Source: Gemmataceae bacterium (GTDB taxonomy: Bacteria; Planctomycetota; Planctomycetia; Gemmatales; Gemmataceae). Taken from it: a stretch of 6,912 nucleotides of DNA. The stretch's first letter is position 1. Every line of letters begins with the position of its first letter. Below are positions 1-6,601 of this stretch, piece after piece. The translations under genes and the position numbers were made by a program. The notes below the pieces were generated by a model. That model was given only the letters and a program-made list of their open reading frames with translations. It did no database searches and was not told where the DNA came from. The stretch is taken from contig JAFMJU010000214.1 in NCBI GenBank assembly GCA_017853285.1, positions 1 to 6,912 on the forward strand, written 5' to 3'.

Positions 1-1
1 C

Positions 2-3000
2 ATCGGGAAGGGAAGAACGGGTGGGACCGGATTTTCCAAGGACAACCAGAATTGGGCGTTGAGACTCAGGGAAAAAGACGGCCTTGCGTGTGTGAATTTC
101 TTGTTCGCCACGCCTAAAAGCGAATCGGGAGCCGCCGACTCCCATTGGCATCGATTCACCACCACTGAAGGATTCCGGCCCGGCACGCGATGGCACCACA
201 TCGCGGTGGCTTATGAGTTTGGCAAGCCGGGATCCATCAAGGCATGGCTGGATGGCAAACTGTGCCCAGGAAGATGGGATATGGGTGGGGCCACCGTTGA
301 AGGCCCGGTCGTAGACCGTGATTCGGTTTGGATCGGGTCTTCCCAATCCGGATTGTCTGGTAGCAGTTTCACCGGAAGCCTTGACGCGGTGGCGGTCCAC
401 CGGGGAATTCTCCCGGACCAGGCCTTGGCCAACCGATTCCGCAGGGTGGGGGCCGACCAATCGGAAGCGCCCGCCCCTGAAAAAATGCCAGAAATGGGAA
501 TCATTCCCCCAGGTAAAGTGCTTGTCAGTGTCCACGAGGGCGCCACCGCCCAGGATCGCTGGTTGGTGCTCGGGGAAGAATTTTCCGCGCCCACTGTGTC
601 CTTGGCGCTGAATCATGCTTTGTTCGACAGGCTTCCGTTGCGTTATGACTCCTGGGGAATTCGGGATGAGTGGAATGCGCCGGTCCTCGTCCGCATGGCG
701 GCTGATTTGAGTTTGCCGGCTGGCAGCCATACCTTGCTGGCCAGGGTTCGCGGGTTGAGCCGATTGTGGGTGGACGGAAAAGTGGTTGGCCGCAGTGGCC
801 CTCTCAAGGGGTCGCCAAGCGGCGAGGAACCCATCACTCCCGTCGCGGAAGCGCCCATTCCGGGAGCCCGGGTGGCCGAGCATCGCCAGCAGGAAATCTA
901 CTCCACCGTGGAAGTGGCCTCACCGACCCAATATCGGGTGGTGCTTGAAACCTTGGTCGGAGGCAGACAGTTCCGGGCGGACCCGGGTGAAACGCTGTTG
1001 GCGGTAAGGAAGGGTGGTGCAGCGCGGTACCAACTGCTGGGTGACCAGGCCATCCCCTTGGAAGATGGGCCGGTGAATGATGCGCTCGCGGCGAACGAAA
1101 TGGCAATGGCGATTGCTGATGACCAAAATCGGCGCCGGTTGGGGGAAAGCCGCAAGCCCTTCTGGTCCATGCGCCATGAAAAAGCCAGGCAGATGGTCCT
1201 GGATATGAGGGCGAAAAACGAGAGGGCTGGACTGGTCCACGAAAAGTCGGTTGACGCATTCATCGACCAAAAGGTCAAGAATGCCACTTCAGGAAAAGTA
1301 GCCAAACAATCCAGCGAAAATGATTGGGTTCGGGATAAAATTTTGCCGATTCTCCAGGCGGATTGCATAAGGTGCCATGGTGAAAAAAACAAAGGTGGCT
1401 TGAGGTTGGATAGTCGCGCCGCGGCTACGCTTGGTGGAGATTCGGGGAAAAAGGCCGTGGTTCCCGGGAATCCCGAATCCAGCGAACTGATGCGGCGTGT
1501 CAAATCCACTCAACAAAAGGAACGGATGCCCCCGGGCCATTCTTTGGACCCAAGCAAAGTGCGTTTATTGGAAGCATGGATCCGTTCCGGGGCCCCATGG
1601 GCGGAACAGGTGGGCACCGCCGAGCCCTCTGTTGCCATGCCTGTTTTGAATGACCACGGTTTCGCCAGGCGTGTCTACCTGGACACGGTTGGTGTGCCAC
1701 CAACAGAAAAAGAACTGGATGAATTTGCCCGAGATGGGAAGCCGGACAAGCGGAGTCGACTGATTGATCGCCTTTTGGCGGATGACAGGCATGCGGACCG
1801 TTGGATGGGATACTGGCAAGATGTTCTGGCGGAAAACCCCACCCTCCTGAATGCAAGCTTGAATACGACGGGGCCTTTCCGCTGGTTTTTGCATGAGGCT
1901 TTCCGCGACCGCAAGGGGGTGGACCAGTGGGTTTCCGAACTGATCCAGTTGCGTGGCGGGCGTCATGATGGCGGGAGCGCGGCGTTCGGGCTGGCCTCCG
2001 AAAACGATACCCCATTCGCGGTCAAGGCGCAGATACTCGGCTCCGCTTTTCTGGGAATTGAAATGCAGTGTGCCAAATGCCACGACGCTCCGTTTCATGA
2101 CATAAAACAAAAGGACCTTTTTTCCCTGGCGGCTTTCCTCGAGGGCAAACCGGTACCGGTGCCTGCCTCCAGCCGGGTTCCGGCGGCTTTTTTCGAGACG
2201 GACAAATCGAGGCGGCCCCTGATCCAGGTGTCACTGCAGGGGGATGAACCCATTCCCCCGGCATGGCCATTTGAAGCGGCGACCGGGTGCAAAGACAGTC
2301 CCGCGATCAATGAATACCTGGAGAATTCCGCGGATGGCAGGTCGAGGCTCGGCGCGCTCATAACCTCTCCCTTGAACAAGCGTTTTCCCAGGGTGGTTGT
2401 GAACCGGGTCTGGCGAAGGCTGATGGGGGCGGGCCTTGTGGAACCCCCCGGTGATTGGGAAGGCCGTGCGCCCAGTCATCCGGCCCTCTTGGATTGGCTT
2501 GCCGATGAATTGGTGGCAAATAATTACGATACCGTCCATATCGAAAGGCTGATCCTGAATTCTTCCGCCTACCAAAGGGAAGCCAATGGGAAAAACCTTG
2601 CCGCCCCTCCGCAGGCTAGATTTTTCACCGCACCGGACCGCCGCAGGTTGGACGCCGAGCAAATAGTGGACTCCATGCACGCGGTGGCGGGAGTGCCCAT
2701 GGATGTCGAGGAGCTTTGTTTCGATCCCGATGGTCGAAGGCCCGCGTCCAATCGCCTTGGACTTGGAAAGCCCCGGCGAGCCTGGATGCTTGCCAGCCTG
2801 GCCAACGAGCGCGATCGTCCCAGCCTGACCTTGCCCAAGGCCAGGATGGTCGCCGATTTGCTGGAAGCTTTCGGATGGAACGGAGCGAGGCAATTCCCGA
2901 AAACTGACAGGGATACCGAGGTGAATGTGATGCAACCAGGGGCCATGGCCAACAGTTCCCTGGCTGTCCTGCTGTGTCGGCCGGTTCCCGGCAGTGGCTT

Positions 3001-3364
3001 GGCCCGCTTGGCCCTGGAATCTTCCAGTCCGGGTGAATTGGTGGATGGCCTGTTCTTGAGGATTCTAAGCCGGATGCCTTCGCCAATTGAAAAGGACCTG
3101 TTGGTTGAAAACCTGCGGAGCGGTTTTGAATCCCGGGTGGTTGCTGCCAAACCGGATAACCAACGACCAATGGATGCGGCCTTGCCGAAAGTCACCTGGT
3201 CCAATCACCTGCGTCCCGAATCCAGTCGCATCGGCTTGCAACTGGAAGAACGGGCCAAAAAGGGAGTGGCCGCAGATCCGCGCCTATCCCCGGAGTGGCG
3301 AGATCGTTTCGAGGATGCCGTTTGGTCCCTGATGAATCTACCAGAATTTGTCTGGGTTCCCTGA
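2..3364 (+). CDS. LamG / planctomycete cytochrome c (PSCyt1) / DUF1549 / DUF1553 protein, 5' end missing
   Basis: The frame is open to the left edge with no stop, so the gene starts outside the window. A TTG at 59 lies inside the LamG-like fold and is not a credible start. 1120 residues are visible. Domain order by DNA position: a LamG/concanavalin-like beta sandwich at about 2-450 (WHHIAVAYEF, then IKAWLDGKL); a beta-rich stretch at about 515-1015 that may be PA14-like (GSHTLLARVRG, then LWVDGKVVG; inference); a charged helical linker at about 1080-1300; PSCyt1 at about 1325-1620 with heme motif CIRCH (1364-1378) and a candidate axial Met in RMPPG (1526-1528); DUF1549 at about 1652-2150 (RRVYLDTVGVPPT) ending with a second CxxCH, CAKCHDAPF (2069-2083); DUF1553 from about 2336 to about 3120 (VVNRVWRRLMGAGLVEPPGDW). 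CxxCH motifs imply covalent heme and therefore export, but any signal peptide is out of view. Family knowledge: abundant in planctomycetes, biochemical role unproven, often suggested to act in electron transfer or polymer breakdown. It is the first gene of an operon with the DUF1501 gene. The family assignment is firm; the function is not. Confidence 0.95.
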   Translation: MGKGRTGGTGFSKDNQNWALRLREKDGLACVNFLFATPKSESGAADSHWHRFTTTEGFRPGTRWHHIAVAYEFGKPGSIKAWLDGKLCPGRWDMGGATVEGPVVDRDSVWIGSSQSGLSGSSFTGSLDAVAVHRGILPDQALANRFRRVGADQSEAPAPEKMPEMGIIPPGKVLVSVHEGATAQDRWLVLGEEFSAPTVSLALNHALFDRLPLRYDSWGIRDEWNAPVLVRMAADLSLPAGSHTLLARVRGLSRLWVDGKVVGRSGPLKGSPSGEEPITPVAEAPIPGARVAEHRQQEIYSTVEVASPTQYRVVLETLVGGRQFRADPGETLLAVRKGGAARYQLLGDQAIPLEDGPVNDALAANEMAMAIADDQNRRRLGESRKPFWSMRHEKARQMVLDMRAKNERAGLVHEKSVDAFIDQKVKNATSGKVAKQSSENDWVRDKILPILQADCIRCHGEKNKGGLRLDSRAAATLGGDSGKKAVVPGNPESSELMRRVKSTQQKERMPPGHSLDPSKVRLLEAWIRSGAPWAEQVGTAEPSVAMPVLNDHGFARRVYLDTVGVPPTEKELDEFARDGKPDKRSRLIDRLLADDRHADRWMGYWQDVLAENPTLLNASLNTTGPFRWFLHEAFRDRKGVDQWVSELIQLRGGRHDGGSAAFGLASENDTPFAVKAQILGSAFLGIEMQCAKCHDAPFHDIKQKDLFSLAAFLEGKPVPVPASSRVPAAFFETDKSRRPLIQVSLQGDEPIPPAWPFEAATGCKDSPAINEYLENSADGRSRLGALITSPLNKRFPRVVVNRVWRRLMGAGLVEPPGDWEGRAPSHPALLDWLADELVANNYDTVHIERLILNSSAYQREANGKNLAAPPQARFFTAPDRRRLDAEQIVDSMHAVAGVPMDVEELCFDPDGRRPASNRLGLGKPRRAWMLASLANERDRPSLTLPKARMVADLLEAFGWNGARQFPKTDRDTEVNVMQPGAMANSSLAVLLCRPVPGSGLARLALESSSPGELVDGLFLRILSRMPSPIEKDLLVENLRSGFESRVVAAKPDNQRPMDAALPKVTWSNHLRPESSRIGLQLEERAKKGVAADPRLSPEWRDRFEDAVWSLMNLPEFVWVP

Positions 3365-3369
3365 AGGAG
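3364..3369 (+). promoter_or_regulatory. Shine-Dalgarno site of the DUF1501 gene
   Basis: AAGGAG lies 8 bases before the ATG at 3378. Its first A is also the last base of the TGA stop of the upstream gene. This site decides the start: the same frame opens earlier at a TTG (3348), but that codon lies inside the upstream coding region, and only the ATG at 3378 has a well-placed site. The arrangement suggests translational coupling between the two genes. Confidence 0.85.
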
Positions 3370-3377
3370 CGTTTCCC

Positions 3378-4649
3378 ATGGACCGTAGGAAATTCACCGC
3401 GAGTTTGGCGGGTTTGGCCGGAACGCTGGGAACTGGCGTGGCGGGAGGCGGCAACCCCGCCCCATTACGGGGCAAGGCCGAGCATGTCATCTCCATCTGG
3501 CTTGGCGGTGGAATGGGCGCGCTGGACACTTTTGACCCCAAACGCGAGGGGGACCCGGCAAGGAAAAAAGCTGGTTCCTACTACCCAAGCATACCCACTG
3601 CCGTTTCTGGTGTTCGGGTTTGCGAGCATTTGGCCAGAATGGCGCCCAGGATGGACCGGGTCACTGCGGTTAGGACTGTGAACCACACCGTCATCGACGA
3701 GCATGCCGCCGCGACCAACCGAATGCATACTGGCAGGCCGGTTGGCGGCTCCACCCAGTATCCGTCCCTCGGGTCGGTTGTGGCGCATGAAAAAGGTCCT
3801 TTGGAGGGCGGTGTTCCACCCTATGTGGTGATCGGCTATCCCAATGTGACCCGGGGACCAGGGTTCCTGGGCGCAAAAGCCGGATACATCTACCTGACCG
3901 ACACAAGCCAAGGGCCGGCGGGTTTGTCGAGGCCGGAACAAATCACTCAGCCCAGACAAAATCGTCGCAACGATTTGTTGGGGAAGTTGCGTGAGGCCGG
4001 GGCGGCGGAGCGGGCTGACAAGGTGCGGGAATATGACGAGGCGATCGGCCAGTTGGGCCGCCTTGGCGGCCCTGATTTTCTTTCGGCCTTCAAAATGGAC
4101 GGTGAACCAGCCGAGCTAAGGCGCGATTACGGTTCGGAGTTCGGTCAAAGGTGCCTGCTGGCCCGGAGGCTGGTGGAGCGCGGAGTCCGGTTCATCGAGG
4201 TGAGCCATAATCTCAATTTTCTCAACGGGGCCGGATGGGATGTCCATAACGAGGGGATAAAGAACCAACACCTCCTCATCAGGGAACTGGACTCCGCCTT
4301 CTCCGCTCTTCTGTCTGACTTGGAAAACCGGCGGCTACTTGACAAAACCTTGTTGGTGATCACCACCGAATTCGGAAGGCCTCCCGAATTCGACAGCGGT
4401 GGCGGCAGGGGCCATCAGGCCGCTGCCTTCTCGTGCGTGTTGGCAGGTGGCGGGTTGAGCCATCGGGGTGCCTGGGGAGCCACGGATGATTCGGGGAAGA
4501 AAATCATCCAAGACCCTGTAGGCGTCCCGGACCTCTTCGCGACAATCTACGCTGCCCTTGGAATCGACACCGGAAAAAACCTGATGGATGGAGAGCGTCC
4601 CGTGTCCCTGACCGACATGGGCAAACCCATTGGCGCCTTGTTTTCCTGA
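3378..4649 (+). CDS. DUF1501 family protein with Tat-type signal
   Basis: 423 residues, starting MDRRKFTASLAGLAGTLGTG: twin arginines at residues 3-4, a Phe two residues after the second Arg, then a small-residue hydrophobic stretch, as expected for a Tat signal that exports a folded protein. Motifs in order: WLGGGMGALDTFDPK (41-55), NHTVIDEHAAATNRMHTG (102-119), GPGFLGAKAGY (160-170), GWDVH (286-290), TTEFGRPPEF (329-338), GRGHQAAAFSCVLAGGG (343-359) and PVGVPDLFATIYAALGID (380-397). These match DUF1501, which is related to the alkaline phosphatase/sulfatase fold. The conserved Asp, His and Glu residues in these motifs are candidate metal ligands (inference). The length is normal for the family and the gene looks intact. 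It follows the cytochrome/DUF1549/DUF1553 gene by 13 bp, the standard planctomycete pairing, so the two products probably act together outside the cytoplasm. Substrate and reaction are unknown. The H-containing motif reads GRGHQ where many DUF1501 proteins have GRDHW, which probably marks a subfamily. Confidence 0.95.
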   Translation: MDRRKFTASLAGLAGTLGTGVAGGGNPAPLRGKAEHVISIWLGGGMGALDTFDPKREGDPARKKAGSYYPSIPTAVSGVRVCEHLARMAPRMDRVTAVRTVNHTVIDEHAAATNRMHTGRPVGGSTQYPSLGSVVAHEKGPLEGGVPPYVVIGYPNVTRGPGFLGAKAGYIYLTDTSQGPAGLSRPEQITQPRQNRRNDLLGKLREAGAAERADKVREYDEAIGQLGRLGGPDFLSAFKMDGEPAELRRDYGSEFGQRCLLARRLVERGVRFIEVSHNLNFLNGAGWDVHNEGIKNQHLLIRELDSAFSALLSDLENRRLLDKTLLVITTEFGRPPEFDSGGGRGHQAAAFSCVLAGGGLSHRGAWGATDDSGKKIIQDPVGVPDLFATIYAALGIDTGKNLMDGERPVSLTDMGKPIGALFS

Positions 4650-4654
4650 GAATC

Positions 4655-6436
4655 CTAGAGTTCGTACCCCTCGATTTGGGCGTGCAATTCGGCCCATCTG
4701 TCCTCGTTGGCAGACAACTCGGCGGTAACGGTCTCCAGTTCAGCAAGCACCCGAAGGCCTTCCTCGGTGTCCGTGGTTGTCCTGGATTTGGTCGTAAGCG
4801 CTTTTTTCAGACCATCCAGCCGCGCGATATTTTTCTCTACCTGCTTGATTTCCTTTTCCGGGTCCGCGGAGCGTTTCGAGGCCGCGGAGTTTTCCTGGCT
4901 GACGGCGGTGGGAGCCTTGGAAAAACGGATTCCGGCTTCCCGCTCACCAGCCTCGATCTCGTCGTTCACGCGGGCGACGTATTGGTCGTAGGTGCCGTTG
5001 TAATGCAGCACCTTTCCATCCCGGACTTCGACGACGCAGGAGGCGACGCGGCCCATGAAGTGGCGATCATGGCTGGTGAAAACCACTGTTCCCTCGAAGT
5101 CCACCAAGGCATCCGCCAAGGCCTCAACGGTGTCCACATCCAGATGGTTGCCAGGTTCGTCCAGGATGAGCACATTGCATTCGCTCAACAAAAGGCTGGC
5201 CATGCACAGCCTTGCCCGCTCGCCGCCCGAAAGAACCGAGATGTCCTTCCTGGCACCGGCGCCGCGGAAAAGAAAAGCCCCGGCGATATCGAGGATTTCC
5301 TGGTCTTTTTTGCCCCGGGCGGCTTTCTGGTGCAAATAATCCAGCACGGTCATCCTGGGTGGAAGGCTTGTGTACACATGCTGGGCATAAACACCCAGCT
5401 TGCAACCGTGGCCCCAACGGGCTTCACCCTCAACGGGTTTGAGCGATTCCACGATTGTCCGCAGAAAGGTGGTCTTTCCCTGGCCGTTGTCTCCCACAAT
5501 GGCGACCCGCGAGCCATGCTCGATTTCCAGGTTGACCCCGCTGGCGATTGTCCGTTCCGGATAACCGATGGACATTTCCTTGCAGCGCAAGGCTGATCCC
5601 TTGCGGGGTTCCACCTTTGGCGCGCGGATGTTGGCGACCGGAATATCCGCCTCGATTTCCGTCAGTTCCAGCTTTTCCAACTGTTTGCTTTTGGACTGGG
5701 CCAGTTTGGCTGTAGCGGCCCTGGCCTTGTTGCGGGCGATGAAATCCTCCAAGTGGCGCATTTTGGACAGGATCGCCTGGTTGGTGCGCTCCTCGTGCAG
5801 CCGTTTTTCCTTTTGATGCTCGAGGAAGGCGTCCGCCTTGCCGGGGAAATAGGTCAGTTTGCCACGCGAAAGGTCCAGGGTCTGCTCGCAGGTGGCCATG
5901 AGGAACGACCTGTCGTGGGAGACGATGAGGGCACCAGCCCGGAAATCCCTCAAAAAATGCTCGAGCAGAATCTGGGTCCGCAGGTCGAGGAAGTTGGTTG
6001 GTTCGTCCAGAAGTAGCAGGTTGGGATCGTGCAGCAGCAGGGCCGCCAATTTGACGCGGGTTTGCCAACCGCCCGACATGGCGGAAACGGGGCCGTTCAA
6101 ATAAGAGCCCTTTAGTTCGAAACGCCCCGCCACCTCGCCGCATTTCCAGTCCGGTTTGCCGCTGTCCCGCATCAGGAAGTCGAGCGCGGTTTCGCCCGGT
6201 TGAAAGGGATCGTGCTGGCGCAGATAGCCCAGGCGCAGGCTCGGGTGCAGGATGATCTCGCCGCTGTCGAGCTTCTCCTCACCCAGGATGGTGCGGAGCA
6301 GGGTGCTTTTGCCGGCTCCATTTCGCCCCATGAACCCGACTTTCACCGAATCCGAAATGGTCACATCGGCATTATCGAGAAGGACTTGGTCCCCGTAGCT
6401 TTTGCAGGCTTTGCGGATGGTGATCAGCGGCGGCAT
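4655..6436 (-). CDS. ABC-F family ATPase (ribosome-associated type)
   Basis: 593 residues with two ABC ATPase domains in one chain and no membrane segment, the ABC-F layout. Domain 1: Walker A GRNGAGKST (37-45), Q-loop Gln74, signature SGGWQ (121-125), Walker B with DEPTNFLD (144-151), switch SHDR (173-176). The charged, helical linker at about 205-262 fits the P-site tRNA interaction motif of ABC-F proteins. Domain 2: Walker A GDNGQGKTT (315-323), Q-loop Gln352, signature LSGGERAR (402-409), Walker B with DEPGNHLD (426-433), switch SHDR (455-458). A charged helical tail at about 525-590 looks like the C-terminal coiled coil of Uup/YheS-type members. Both catalytic Glu residues are present, so it should hydrolyse ATP. 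Family knowledge: these proteins act on the ribosome in translation control, rescue or antibiotic protection; which role applies here cannot be told. Start: ATG at 6434-6436. The frame stays open to 6583, but that extension would translate the terminator palindrome and resembles no ABC-F N-terminus. No well-spaced Shine-Dalgarno is seen; the nearest AAGGA is 16 bases upstream. Confidence 0.95.
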   Translation of the reverse strand: MPPLITIRKACKSYGDQVLLDNADVTISDSVKVGFMGRNGAGKSTLLRTILGEEKLDSGEIILHPSLRLGYLRQHDPFQPGETALDFLMRDSGKPDWKCGEVAGRFELKGSYLNGPVSAMSGGWQTRVKLAALLLHDPNLLLLDEPTNFLDLRTQILLEHFLRDFRAGALIVSHDRSFLMATCEQTLDLSRGKLTYFPGKADAFLEHQKEKRLHEERTNQAILSKMRHLEDFIARNKARAATAKLAQSKSKQLEKLELTEIEADIPVANIRAPKVEPRKGSALRCKEMSIGYPERTIASGVNLEIEHGSRVAIVGDNGQGKTTFLRTIVESLKPVEGEARWGHGCKLGVYAQHVYTSLPPRMTVLDYLHQKAARGKKDQEILDIAGAFLFRGAGARKDISVLSGGERARLCMASLLLSECNVLILDEPGNHLDVDTVEALADALVDFEGTVVFTSHDRHFMGRVASCVVEVRDGKVLHYNGTYDQYVARVNDEIEAGEREAGIRFSKAPTAVSQENSAASKRSADPEKEIKQVEKNIARLDGLKKALTTKSRTTTDTEEGLRVLAELETVTAELSANEDRWAELHAQIEGYEL

Positions 6437-6472
6437 GACGGAACTGTCCAAATCCTTGGGGGCAAAAAGGGA

Positions 6473-6478
6473 ATTATG
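6473..6478 (-). promoter_or_regulatory. Possible -10 element for the ABC-F gene
   Basis: On the minus strand CATAAT lies just after an A/T-rich run (seven T residues, 6481-6487) and matches the sigma-70 type -10 consensus at five of six bases. It would give a leader of about 30 bases before the ATG at 6436. No convincing -35 hexamer is seen 16-18 bases upstream. The terminator just upstream means the gene needs its own promoter in this interval, but the exact site is a weak inference. Confidence 0.25.
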
Positions 6479-6537
6479 GCAAAAAAATGTTTTCAGGGCA
6501 GGGAACCTTTTCGCCTGCGGAATTCGGAGGAGTTGGC

Positions 6538-6581
6538 AACAAAAGAAGCCGGCCCCGGAATCCGCGGATTCCGGGGCCGGC
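6538..6581 (-). terminator. Intrinsic terminator of the right-edge gene (perfect 34-bp inverted repeat)
   Basis: Bases 6548-6581 form a perfect palindrome with 17-base arms (outer GCCGGCCCCGG, centre CCGCGG). As RNA it would fold into a GC-rich stem of about 15 bp with a four-base loop. On the minus strand it starts 20 bases after the TAG stop at 6602-6604 and is followed by the T-rich stretch TTCTTTTGTT (6547 down to 6538). On the plus strand the flanks are A-rich, so it would work mainly in the minus direction. It separates the right-edge gene from the ABC-F gene. Confidence 0.85.
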
Positions 6582-6601
6582 AAAAGGTTGGCGCGGGCAG
6601 C

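Noticed and set aside
59..61. TTG at 59 as start of the large + strand protein
   Set aside because: The same frame continues without a stop to position 2, and the codons before the TTG (ending QNWAL) fit the LamG-like fold. The gene is cut by the window edge.
344..355. 12-bp perfect palindrome CAATCCGGATTG
   Set aside because: It is short, lies within coding sequence and has no matching partner or regulatory context; such sites are expected by chance in a window of this size.
2231..2935. 234-codon open frame on the - strand
   Set aside because: It is antisense to the conserved DUF1553 region, with a composition rich in Gly, Arg, Pro and His typical of a shadow frame.
4367..4392. Imperfect 26-bp inverted repeat (CGAATTCGG...CCCGAATTCG) with one mismatched pair
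   Set aside because: It arises from the codons of the conserved peptide EFGRPPEF in the DUF1501 protein, where two Glu-Phe pairs use the same codons. A chance by-product of coding is the simpler explanation.
4676..5596. 306-codon open frame on the + strand
   Set aside because: It lies wholly antisense to the conserved ABC-F domain 2 region. Long mirror frames are expected in GC-rich coding DNA, and its translation shows no recognisable domain.
6437..6583. 49-residue N-terminal extension of the ABC-F protein starting at a TTG (6581-6583)
   Set aside because: It would translate the terminator palindrome and its T-rich tail, resembles no ABC-F N-terminus, and the ATG at 6436 opens directly into the first ATPase domain (MPPLITIRKACKSYG).
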